The notes under the pieces were generated by a model. The model was not told the origin of the DNA. It searched no databases and was given only the letters and a program-made list of their open reading frames with translations. Positions 1 through 6,228 of a stretch of DNA of 8,281 nt are shown here, piece by piece. The position numbers and the translations under genes are program-made. The stretch is from Deltaproteobacteria bacterium (lineage in GTDB: Bacteria; Myxococcota_A; Polyangia; Polyangiales; Houyiibacteriaceae), in NCBI GenBank assembly GCA_027295555.1, contig JAPUKT010000364.1, forward strand, positions 1 through 8,281, given 5' to 3'. The number at the start of each line of letters is the position of its first letter. Positions within the stretch are counted from its first letter, which is position 1.

Positions 1-4
1 GGGT

Positions 5-190
5 CTAGACGGTAGCTTCTGCTTGGGGCGGCCACGGACGACGGATCCGTCCGGCCACCTTGGAGGCGACGTCCTCGCTGATAGGGCCGCCGGGATCCCC
101 GCCTAACTGCTTCACCATCACCTTGCAGTGAGCAACGTTCCAGCGGAGGAGTCGAGCCAGCTCAGCGAGCTGATAAGTCTGTGTAGCCAT
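5..190 (-). CDS. small putative DNA-binding (helix-turn-helix-like) protein, 61 aa
   Basis: A complete 61-residue reading frame with its own stop at the window edge. The start is supported by an AAGGA ribosome binding site 8 bases before the ATG and by a good promoter just upstream. Residues 6-30 (YQLAELARLLRWNVAHCKVM and following) look like the two helices of a small helix-turn-helix, resembling MerR/excisionase-type HTH or the N-terminal domain of translation factor IF-2. A second helix covers about residues 38-49, followed by a basic patch (GRIRRPW) and a short disordered tail. No effector domain is present. It does not appear co-transcribed with the DUF2007 gene upstream because a separate promoter lies between them. 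The family is not firmly recognised. An inverted repeat around its promoter would fit autoregulation, but that is inference. Confidence 0.6.
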   Translation of the reverse strand: MATQTYQLAELARLLRWNVAHCKVMVKQLGGDPGGPISEDVASKVAGRIRRPWPPQAEATV

Positions 191-228
191 GTGCGCGTCC
201 TTTACTAACCGTTAACTTATAGCGCACA
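190..228. repeat. 7-bp inverted repeat flanking the small HTH gene promoter (candidate operator)
   Basis: TGTGCGC at 190-196 and its exact reverse complement GCGCACA at 222-228 bracket the -10 box, the predicted transcription start and the ribosome binding site of the 61-aa gene. Arm centres are about 32 bp apart, close to three helical turns. Between them lies a second small palindrome, TAAC-C-GTTA at 206-214. The outer arm is upstream of the predicted transcription start, so an RNA hairpin is unlikely and a DNA-protein site is the better reading. A 7-bp match at this spacing could occur by chance. Confidence 0.4.
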
Positions 229-245
229 ATTCGGTGGGGTGGCAA
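216..245 (-). promoter_or_regulatory. sigma70-type promoter of the small HTH gene
   Basis: On the minus strand, TTGCCA (245-240) and TATAAG (221-216) are separated by 18 bp. They match the -35 and -10 consensus at four and five of six positions. The predicted transcription start near 209 leaves a leader of about 19 bases carrying the AAGGA ribosome binding site. The short AT-rich stretch stands out in otherwise GC-rich DNA. Confidence 0.5.
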
Positions 246-248
246 GAC

Positions 249-605
249 TTATTTTACATTAAGGAAATATGCCGAAGCCGCCAACAAACCAAGGAATATC
301 AACGTGGTAATGAGCCAGCCCGGCCCTCTGAGGCCCGGGCGAGGCCCCGGATCGGGCGGCGGGGCAATCGGGGGCCCTTCGACTGGCTCGGCAGCGATGA
401 ATTCGCGGATCAGCTCGGTGGCCTTGTCGACCTGGTCGGCCTCAACCCGGATCTCGGTGCCGTGGCGGAGTCGATCGGTGATACCGGGGTAGGCGGTATC
501 GCGATGGTTGATCAAAATCGCCGCGATGCCCTCACGCTCCAACGCCTCTTGGAGCGCCAAGGCCTGCACCTCGTCGTCGGTCTCATAGACGCTGTGGGTC
601 TCCAT
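249..605 (-). CDS. DUF2007-type small protein with C-terminal membrane anchor, 118 aa
   Basis: The N-terminal ~70 residues (METHSVYETDDEVQALALQE onward) match the pattern of the DUF2007 'putative prokaryotic signal transducing protein' family: a first strand, an alpha helix ending in EREGIAA, a strand AILIN, a loop, then EIRV, and a last helix ATELIREFI. A proline-rich linker (about residues 73-92, PPIAPPPDPGPRPG) leads to one C-terminal transmembrane helix (about 95-112, LITTLIFLGLLAASAYF), so the domain is probably cytoplasmic and tail-anchored. An upstream in-frame ATG at 659 exists, but the start at 605 is preferred because it begins the conserved domain and has a GGTGATC ribosome binding site. 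The gene overlaps the end of the M48 protease gene by 23 bp, which suggests translational coupling and a related membrane role. Biochemical function of the family is not established. Confidence 0.8.
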   Translation of the reverse strand: METHSVYETDDEVQALALQEALEREGIAAILINHRDTAYPGITDRLRHGTEIRVEADQVDKATELIREFIAAEPVEGPPIAPPPDPGPRPGLRGPGWLITTLIFLGLLAASAYFLNVK

Positions 606-2559
606 GGTGATCACCGGATGCCACAAAAGGCGGCACAGGACAATCGACAGCGTCGCCAATCGCGCGAATCAGCTCGGCCTCTCGATCGGTCACTTTGTCG
701 TCAGCCATCACCGTGGCGGCACAGGCCAGCATCAGGCTCTTCTTCAGCGTCGGGGTCGCCGCGTCGTAGCGACTGAGCGCGTTGTCGACATCTCGAAGCG
801 TACATTCCTGAGCAGGTAGAAGCTGCACGTGCTCGCCGCTGAGGTGAAGCACCTGGGCTCCGCGCCGGAGTGCCTGCGTCGCTTCCTCCTCGGACCGGCT
901 CCCCACTCGCGCGAGGGTCGACAGCAGGACGCGTATGTCGGGAAGGAGAGCGCGAAGCGAGCGGAACTTGACGGGAGTGGGACCAACGCGATCGAAGTGG
1001 CGCCCCAAGTGACGCTGGATCATGCGACTCAAGGTGTACTCGAAGAGATCCACTCGTCGGTCGCTCTCGATCAGTGCCTGGATGACCTGGCTGAAGCGTC
1101 GGTATTCGTCGGGCGACAGGTTGCGGAGCGTCGGCATCGCCATAGCGATGAGCGCGATCTTCTGCGCAGAGGAGCGGTCGCCGGCTTCCGAATGGAATCG
1201 AAGCGCGAGGTCCGTGGTTTGGGGGTCGGTCAGCTCGGCCACGGCGCGGATCTCGGAGCCTAGAAGGACCTCGTCCTGGCCGAGAAGGAGGCCGAACACC
1301 ATCGCCTGCGCCATCGGCGCCTGGTGAACCGCGTGAATCCAAAGCTCGGGAAGAGACGCATGAAGTGAACGGGCGTAGGCGATCTGCTCGGGGAGCGGAC
1401 TCCCGATGTGAGCCACTCCTTCACTTACTGCCGCCTCGGTGGGAGGCTCGGCGAATGCGCTCATCTGGCCCGCAGGCGGGGCCGGGCGCGAGCTCATCCC
1501 CTCGGAAATCTCGGGCAGGGCCACCTCTGGAAGCTCACCGTCCCAATGGGGCTCGAGGTTGCGGATCCGGTCGCCGATCGGCGGGTGAGTTTGAAACAGG
1601 CCCTGGAACACACGCAGCCGTCGAATCGCGTCCGAAAAGAAGATATGACTCGCCTCGTCTGCTCCGGGTGTCTTCAGGTAGGAGTGTGCTTGGGCGCCGC
1701 CGATCTTTTTGAGTGCCCCGACCAAGCCATCGGTGTCACGGGTAAACTGCACCGCCGAGGCATCGGCGAGGAGCTCACGCTGCCGCGAGATCGCGCTTTG
1801 AATCATGCGACCAAACAGGACCCCGATAGACCCGATAGCCAAGAGACCGAGCCCCACCAGGGCAGCGCCTGCTCCCTCGCGTCTCGAGCCCCTCGAGCCA
1901 TACAAGATGAAGCGGCCGATGAGCGCCAGCAGGAAGATGCCGTGCAGGAGGCCAATCGCGCGCAGATTGATGCGCGAGTCTCCGTTCAAAAGGTGGCTGA
2001 ACTCGTGGCCGATGACCCCCTGAAGCTCCGCGCGTCGAAGCAGCTGGAGGGTGCCGTGCGTCACGCCGATGACGGCGTCGCTAGTGGTGTTTCCTGCGGC
2101 AAACGCGTTGATGCCGACTTCGTTGTCGAGCACGTACAGGTCGGGAACCGGTATTCCGGACGCGATCGCCATCTCTTCGACCACGTTGAGCAGGCGGCGC
2201 TCTTCGAGCTTGGTGCTGTCGGGATCCATCCGGCGCCCGCCGAGCGCGAGCGCAACCGCGGCCCCCCCATCGCGAAGCTGCGCGACCTTGTAGAGTGACC
2301 CAAGCATGATCAGCAGGACCGTGCTGCCTACGGTGACGACGAACACCAACGGGTTCCAGAGACTGAGCCCGCCCTGCTGTACTTGGTCGTACTCGCCGAC
2401 CACATAGGCCACTCCCGTCGCGTCCGTAGCGATCCAGTAGTAGACCACTAGACCGAGCCCGTAGACAGCGACGGAAACCCCAACGACGGCTAGGCCAAAG
2501 AGAAGCGCGAGACGGAACGATCGCTTCCGCGCGAGGTCCTGCTCCTCGAAGAAGTCCAT
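583..2559 (-). CDS. M48 family (HtpX-like) membrane zinc metalloprotease with TerB-like C-terminal extension, 658 aa
   Basis: An integral-membrane zinc endopeptidase, expected to degrade or process membrane proteins with its active site at the cytoplasmic face. Two transmembrane segments (about 16-43 and 69-91) precede the catalytic domain. The zinc motif is GHEFSHLLNGD, with HEFSH at 185-189. Two further hydrophobic segments (about 201-220 and 230-251) come before the third-ligand motif SRQRELLADASA (E262). The M48 motif THPPIGDRI is at 324-332. After a Pro/Ala-rich linker (350-390), about 270 residues follow that are absent from ordinary ~290-aa HtpX. They are helical and resemble a split tellurite-resistance TerB-like domain: 481-518 (IESDRRVDLFEY) and 601-646 (AATVMADDKVTDREAELI), with the acidic motifs typical of TerB. 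The gene starts 3 bp after the lemA stop and overlaps the DUF2007 gene. The pairing of LemA with long M48 proteases is known in proteobacteria. Substrates are unknown. Confidence 0.93.
   Translation of the reverse strand: MDFFEEQDLARKRSFRLALLFGLAVVGVSVAVYGLGLVVYYWIATDATGVAYVVGEYDQVQQGGLSLWNPLVFVVTVGSTVLLIMLGSLYKVAQLRDGGAAVALALGGRRMDPDSTKLEERRLLNVVEEMAIASGIPVPDLYVLDNEVGINAFAAGNTTSDAVIGVTHGTLQLLRRAELQGVIGHEFSHLLNGDSRINLRAIGLLHGIFLLALIGRFILYGSRGSRREGAGAALVGLGLLAIGSIGVLFGRMIQSAISRQRELLADASAVQFTRDTDGLVGALKKIGGAQAHSYLKTPGADEASHIFFSDAIRRLRVFQGLFQTHPPIGDRIRNLEPHWDGELPEVALPEISEGMSSRPAPPAGQMSAFAEPPTEAAVSEGVAHIGSPLPEQIAYARSLHASLPELWIHAVHQAPMAQAMVFGLLLGQDEVLLGSEIRAVAELTDPQTTDLALRFHSEAGDRSSAQKIALIAMAMPTLRNLSPDEYRRFSQVIQALIESDRRVDLFEYTLSRMIQRHLGRHFDRVGPTPVKFRSLRALLPDIRVLLSTLARVGSRSEEEATQALRRGAQVLHLSGEHVQLLPAQECTLRDVDNALSRYDAATPTLKKSLMLACAATVMADDKVTDREAELIRAIGDAVDCPVPPFVASGDHHGDPQRL
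606..615 (-). promoter_or_regulatory. ribosome binding site fixing the DUF2007 gene start
   Basis: GGTGATCACC lies directly before the ATG at 605. GGTGATC matches the extended Shine-Dalgarno sequence complementary to the 16S rRNA 3' end, with appropriate spacing. It sits inside the last codons of the M48 gene. The ten bases are also a perfect palindrome, probably incidental. Confidence 0.5.
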
Positions 2560-2562
2560 CTG

Positions 2563-3150
2563 CTAGAATTGTACTTTGACCGCCTCACGTTCGGCAGCGA
2601 TTTCGATCTCGAAGAACTCCGCACGCTGAAAGCCGAACATGCTGGCGACGATGTTGGATGGCACTATCTCGGACTTGTTGTTGTAACGCATGACGGCGTC
2701 GTTGAAGGCCTGTCTCGAGAACGCGATCTTGTTTTCGGTGGTCGAAAGCTCCTCCGAGAGCTGCATCATGTTCTGGTTGGCCTTGAGGTCCGGGTAGGCT
2801 TCGGAGAGCGCGAAGAGGCGACCTAGGACGCCACTCAATCCGGCTTCTGCGGTCGCGAGCGATTGCATGGCCCCCGCGTTTCCTGGATCCGACGCGGCCC
2901 GTTCGCGCGCGCCTTCAGCCGAATTGCGCGCGGCGATCACCGCCTCGAGCGTTTCGCGCTCGTGCGACATATACGATTTTGCCGTTTCGACCAGGTTCGT
3001 GATCAGGTCGTGCCGCCGCTTTAGTTGCACATCGATCTGTGCAAATGCGTTCTTGAACCGATTGCGGAGATTGACGAGGCCGTTGTACATGCCGACGAAC
3101 CAGGCAATGGCCACGCCTATGACAACGAGTAGACCGATCAACCACGCCAT
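2563..3150 (-). CDS. lemA: LemA family membrane protein, 195 aa
   Basis: A LemA family protein: an N-terminal transmembrane helix (about 2-20) followed by a long helical bundle. The family signature is strong: MYNGLVNLRNRFKNAFAQID at 21-40 continuing into VQLKRRHDLITNLV, then RYNNKSEIVPSN at 155-166 and FGFQRAEFFE at 172-181. Length is as usual for LemA (about 180-200). An upstream in-frame ATG at 3234 would add 28 residues, but that extension is unconserved and the predicted promoter lies inside it. The start at 3150 begins right before the membrane helix and has a GGGGGTGG ribosome binding site, so it is chosen. The M48 protease gene follows after only 3 bp, so the two proteins are probably made together and may act as partners. 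The molecular role of LemA is not established. It has no link to the unrelated Pseudomonas sensor kinase once called LemA. Confidence 0.93.
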   Translation of the reverse strand: MAWLIGLLVVIGVAIAWFVGMYNGLVNLRNRFKNAFAQIDVQLKRRHDLITNLVETAKSYMSHERETLEAVIAARNSAEGARERAASDPGNAGAMQSLATAEAGLSGVLGRLFALSEAYPDLKANQNMMQLSEELSTTENKIAFSRQAFNDAVMRYNNKSEIVPSNIVASMFGFQRAEFFEIEIAAEREAVKVQF

Positions 3151-3184
3151 GACCACCCCCTTTTTGCTTGCCCAAGGCTCCTTC

Positions 3185-3213
3185 AGTGTATGTGGCGCTC
3201 CCGGCAAACTCAA
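3185..3213 (-). promoter_or_regulatory. candidate sigma70 promoter of the lemA-M48-DUF2007 operon
   Basis: On the minus strand, TTGAGT (3213-3208) and TACACT (3190-3185) are separated by exactly 17 bp, each matching consensus at four of six positions. The transcription start would fall near 3178, giving a leader of about 28 bases before the lemA ATG at 3150. This is also why the upstream in-frame ATG at 3234 is not used here. Confidence 0.4.
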
Positions 3214-3221
3214 CATAGCGC

Positions 3222-3232
3222 GAACCAGGTTC
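3222..3232. repeat. 11-bp palindrome GAACC-A-GGTTC in the divergent promoter region
   Basis: Perfect 5-bp arms around one central base, located 9 bp upstream of the predicted lemA -35 box and 29 bp before the lipoprotein start, in the 110-bp space between two divergent genes. The position suits an operator. The arms are short, so chance cannot be excluded. Confidence 0.3.
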
Positions 3233-3247
3233 ACTAACGGTCGTGCT

Positions 3248-3274
3248 ATGAGTATGCGAAATGCGGTCGCCTAA
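3248..3274 (+). other. possible 8-codon upstream ORF overlapping the lipoprotein start
   Basis: ATG AGT ATG CGA AAT GCG GTC GCC TAA reads MSMRNAVA in a different frame from the lipoprotein gene, and its stop lies 14 bases inside that gene. Neither it nor the lipoprotein ATG at 3261 has a clear Shine-Dalgarno sequence. It could allow translation by termination-reinitiation, or it may be incidental. Confidence 0.2.
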
Positions 3275-4421
3275 GTTCGCAGTCGTGTTTTCGCTTTCGC
3301 TGATCGCTTGCTCGAAGACGAGCGAGGATCCGACGAAATCCACCACCAAAGCGCCGACCGAAGCATCGCAGAGCCCTAGCAGCGCCGGTCCGGAGCAGCG
3401 CTGCGCGCCGAGCGTCGAAGCCTTGCCCGATCGTATTCAGCGCGGGATTTGCGTTGCCCACAACTACCAGGCAGGCGGGAGCAAAGGCTACGGAAGCAAG
3501 ACCAGCGCCGCAACCCTACGAGAGCTGAAGGACCTCGGCATCGAATGGGTCAGCCTCACCCCGTTTGGGTTCATGCAGCGGCTCGATGAACCGAAGGTGC
3601 ATCCCATCGGGGACTACCGGGCGGGCGAGACCGACGAACGGATGCGTCGCGAGATTCGCCAGGCAAAGGAGATCGGGCTCCAGGTCGTACTGAAGCCGCA
3701 CCTCTGGATCGTCGACGGAAAGTGGCGGGGAGAGATCTACTTTGACGACGCGAAGGCATTTGGCCAGTGGTTCGATAGCTACGAGAAGTGGATGTTGCAC
3801 TACGCCGATTTGGCGGAGGCCGAGAGAGTCGAACTCCTCGTTATCGGAGTCGAGCTCCGTTCGATGGAGAGCAAGCTCGAAGGGCGATGGCGTCGATTGA
3901 TCCGCAAAGTGCGGCAACGGTTTCACGGAAAAATCACCTACAGCGCGAACTGGGATGACGCCGCATCGGTGCCGTGGTGGGATGCGGTCGATTACATCGG
4001 GATTCAGTTCTATCCGCCGCTCGCGACCGACACACGTGCGGGCTCGTCGGCGATTCGTTCCGAATTGGCTGGGCGACTCGACGAGATAGAGGCCCTTTCG
4101 GGAGGGAGAGGCAAGCCGGTGCTCTTCACAGAGGTCGGCTACCGGGCCTCGAAGGACGCCCTGATCAACCCTCACGCGTGGCCGGAGCATGCAGGCCGAG
4201 TCCGTGTCGACGACCGCGCCCAGGCGCTCGGATACGGCGTATTCGTCGAGGCGATCCGCAACCGACCGTGGGTCGCGGGGGTGTATTGGTGGAAATGGTT
4301 CACCAACCCGAACACGACAGAAGAGGGCCCGGCCGGGTTTTCGCCCCGCGGGAAGCCAGCAGAAGCGATTCTGAGGGCTTCCTATGGCGGAAATTGCGCT
4401 GCGCCGAGTGCCACTCCTTGA
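3261..4421 (+). CDS. lipoprotein with GH113-like glycoside hydrolase (TIM barrel) domain, 386 aa
   Basis: Probable surface or periplasmic glycoside hydrolase anchored by lipid. Residues 1-17 form a lipoprotein signal (MRSPKFAVVFSLSLIAC), with lipobox LIAC and lipidated Cys17. Serine at +2 predicts the outer membrane. A Ser/Thr/Pro-rich linker (18-46) precedes the barrel (about 58-376). The pattern is that of GH113 and related TIM barrels: GIEWVSLTPFGF, VVLKPHLWI, VIGVELRSME with likely acid/base E198, ITYSANWDD, WWDAVDYIGIQFYPPL, and VLFTEVGYRS with likely nucleophile E291, ending in GVYWWKWFTNP and GKPAEAIL. Characterised GH113 enzymes are beta-mannanases, but the substrate here cannot be read from sequence. 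Cysteines 48, 64 and 379 could form a disulfide. The SDR gene follows after 15 bp, so they may share a transcript, with no obvious functional link. No strong ribosome binding site is seen at this ATG. Confidence 0.85.
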   Translation: MRSPKFAVVFSLSLIACSKTSEDPTKSTTKAPTEASQSPSSAGPEQRCAPSVEALPDRIQRGICVAHNYQAGGSKGYGSKTSAATLRELKDLGIEWVSLTPFGFMQRLDEPKVHPIGDYRAGETDERMRREIRQAKEIGLQVVLKPHLWIVDGKWRGEIYFDDAKAFGQWFDSYEKWMLHYADLAEAERVELLVIGVELRSMESKLEGRWRRLIRKVRQRFHGKITYSANWDDAASVPWWDAVDYIGIQFYPPLATDTRAGSSAIRSELAGRLDEIEALSGGRGKPVLFTEVGYRASKDALINPHAWPEHAGRVRVDDRAQALGYGVFVEAIRNRPWVAGVYWWKWFTNPNTTEEGPAGFSPRGKPAEAILRASYGGNCAAPSATP

Positions 4422-4436
4422 GTATCATCGGCCACG

Positions 4437-5366
4437 ATGGAGCCTGGCAAGACGGTGTTGATCACGGGCGCGACCACGGGTCTCGGCTTGGCGATCGCGC
4501 GCGCGCTGACGAAGACAGACTATAGGGTCTACCTCACCGCCCGACAGAGCTCCCTTCCCCGTTTCGACATGCACCAGGTGAGTGAGTCAGAGCACGTTCG
4601 GATTCGCGCGCTCGACGTCACATCCGCCGAGCAACGCACCCGCATCGTCGCGGAAGCCGAACGAGACTGGGGTGGCATCGACATCCTGATCAACAACGCC
4701 GGGATCGCCTACCGCGCGGTGGTCGAGCACGTCACCGAAGAGGAGCGGATCGCTCAGATGGACGTGAACTTTCGATCACCGATGGAGCTGATTCGGTTGG
4801 TGCTTCCGGGGATGCGAGAAAAGCTTGCAGGCCGGATCATCACCATGAGCTCGGTGGGCGGGATGATGGCCATGCCGACGATGGCGGCGTACAGCGCATC
4901 GAAGTTCGCGCTCGAAGGTGCCCATGAGTCACTTTGGTACGAGGTGCGTCCTTGGGGAATCAAAGTAAGCCTCGTGCAGCCAGGGTTCATCGATTCCGAT
5001 GGATTTCAGAGAGTTCGCCATACGCCCAAGAGCGACCGGTCCAAGCACGAGCTCGCTGAGCCGTACCATGAGCACTACGTGAATATGGGGCCTTTCATCG
5101 AGCGGCTGATGAAGTCTTCCCGGGCGACGCCCGACTCGGTGGCCCGTGTCGTGCTCAAGACGATGCGCCGGCGACACCCACCATTACGTGTGCCAGCGAC
5201 CCTCGACGCGCTTGGATTCTCTATCCTTCGTCGAATTCTGCCGCGAAACTCCTACCATTGGCTCCTCTACAAGATGCTCCCCAAAGTCGACACCTGGGGT
5301 CCGTCGCCGAAACGCGTCTCGTCGCTTCCACCGGCGACGAAGCGGGATGGGTCCGACGAGCGCTAG
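4437..5366 (+). CDS. classical short-chain dehydrogenase/reductase (SDR), 309 aa
   Basis: NAD(P)-dependent oxidoreductase with a complete SDR catalytic set: cofactor loop TGATTGLG (10-17), D60-V, NNAG (86-89), N111, S139 in TMSSVGG, Y152-x3-K156 (YSASK), then QPGFIDSD at 181-188. The residues after the second strand (LTARQSS) carry Arg rather than an acidic residue, which favours NADP(H). The fold ends around residue 250. The remaining ~55 residues contain a hydrophobic, basic stretch (FSILRRILPRNSYHWLLYKM) that could associate with membrane, then a polar tail. The substrate is not evident. Classical SDRs of this shape act on steroids, fatty acyl, retinoid-like or sugar substrates. It lies 15 bp behind the GH113-like lipoprotein gene and ends 49 bp from a convergent second SDR gene. 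The ribosome binding site is weak. Confidence 0.9.
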   Translation: MEPGKTVLITGATTGLGLAIARALTKTDYRVYLTARQSSLPRFDMHQVSESEHVRIRALDVTSAEQRTRIVAEAERDWGGIDILINNAGIAYRAVVEHVTEEERIAQMDVNFRSPMELIRLVLPGMREKLAGRIITMSSVGGMMAMPTMAAYSASKFALEGAHESLWYEVRPWGIKVSLVQPGFIDSDGFQRVRHTPKSDRSKHELAEPYHEHYVNMGPFIERLMKSSRATPDSVARVVLKTMRRRHPPLRVPATLDALGFSILRRILPRNSYHWLLYKMLPKVDTWGPSPKRVSSLPPATKRDGSDER

Positions 5367-5415
5367 GCGATAGTGTGGGGGCGGTGGGGCGGGACCAATT
5401 GAGGCCGCAGGCCGC

Positions 5416-6228
5416 CTAGGCGCGCGCGCGGTATTTGGCCTTCTCTTTGCGCCCCTTGGCCTCCAAGCGAGGCTTGAGGACGCGCCGCATGCCAGGAAGC
5501 AGGTAGCCCAGGGTCGCGAGTCGAGCCCCAATTGCGGGTTTGACGCGCTCTCGCTCGCCGTCGGCCGCGCTTTGCAGCACCAAGTCCGCGATCTCGTCGG
5601 CGGTGCTCATCGGCTGGGAAAACACGATGTCGGGAATCTCGTCGATCGACTCCATGATGAAGCCTGTATCGACCGGGCCCGGAGAGACGACCGAGGCATG
5701 GACACCGGTGCCTTCGAGCTCCTCGGCGAGAGCGAAGGAAAAAACTCGAAGACCGAACTTGGTTGCCGAGTAAGTCGCCTCGTCCGCGAGCGGGATACGC
5801 CCAGCCAACGAGGCCACGCCAACGATCGACCCCGAGCCCTGCGCGAGCATGTCCGGGAGCACCAGTCGCGTGAGGAGCAACGGGCCGCGGAGGTTGACAT
5901 GCAGGATCTGCAACATGTCTTCGACGGGAACATCCTTCAGAGGCCCCCGGGAGTTGAAGCCGGCGTTGTTGACGAGAACGTCGATGCCCCCGAACCGTGC
6001 CTTGGCCTTTTCGAGCAGACGCTTGCAGGAATGCACGTCGGCGATATCGGTCGGCACCGGATGCGCCGAGTCGACGCCCAGCTCATCGGCCAAGCGCTGA
6101 AGGCCCTCGGCACCGCGGGCGGCCAGAACGACTCGCGCCCCCTCGCCAACGAACTTTCGTGCGCAGCTCTCGCCGATACCTGCGCTCGCCCCGGTAATGA
6201 CTACGGTCTTTCCTTCGAATCGCCTCAT
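5416..6228 (-). CDS. classical short-chain dehydrogenase/reductase (SDR), 270 aa
   Basis: NAD(P)-dependent oxidoreductase with all classical SDR elements: TGASAGIG (12-19), LAARGAEGL after the second strand (Arg suggests NADP(H)), D61-I, VNNAG (86-90), N112, S140 in GVASLAG, Y153-x3-K157 (YSATK) and SPGPVDTGF (182-190). Substrate unknown. The C-terminal 40 residues (GYLLPGMRRVLKPRLEAKGR and after) are strongly basic and probably disordered or membrane- or nucleic-acid-facing. The start codon overlaps the stop of the upstream Rab-like GTPase gene in an ATGA arrangement, so translation is almost certainly coupled. It shares only general SDR similarity with the convergent SDR at 4437-5366, so the two are not a recent duplication. 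Confidence 0.9.
   Translation of the reverse strand: MRRFEGKTVVITGASAGIGESCARKFVGEGARVVLAARGAEGLQRLADELGVDSAHPVPTDIADVHSCKRLLEKAKARFGGIDVLVNNAGFNSRGPLKDVPVEDMLQILHVNLRGPLLLTRLVLPDMLAQGSGSIVGVASLAGRIPLADEATYSATKFGLRVFSFALAEELEGTGVHASVVSPGPVDTGFIMESIDEIPDIVFSQPMSTADEIADLVLQSAADGERERVKPAIGARLATLGYLLPGMRRVLKPRLEAKGRKEKAKYRARA

Noticed and set aside
234..776. 180-codon open frame on the plus strand
   Set aside because: Antisense to the DUF2007 gene and M48 3' end; low-complexity Arg-rich product typical of a shadow frame.
701..1342. 213-codon minus-strand frame inside the M48 gene
   Set aside because: Same strand but different frame from the TerB-like extension. I considered a frameshift, but the M48 frame is continuous and family-like throughout, and this one is Arg/Pro/Ser-rich noise.
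1408..2298. 296-codon open frame on the plus strand
   Set aside because: It lies wholly antisense to the M48 protease gene, whose zinc motif and membrane helices are unmistakable. The product has no recognisable domain; the frame is open because of GC-rich codon bias.
3516..4190. 224-codon open frame on the minus strand
   Set aside because: Antisense to the catalytic domain of the GH113-like lipoprotein; no domain, no ribosome binding site.
5401..5418. GGCC-GCA-GGCC as an intrinsic terminator
   Set aside because: The stem is only four pairs with a 3-base loop and no following T-run on either strand.
4437..6228. Two convergent SDR genes as a recent inverted duplication
   Set aside because: Similarity is limited to the universal SDR motifs; the C-termini and lengths (309 and 270 aa) differ.
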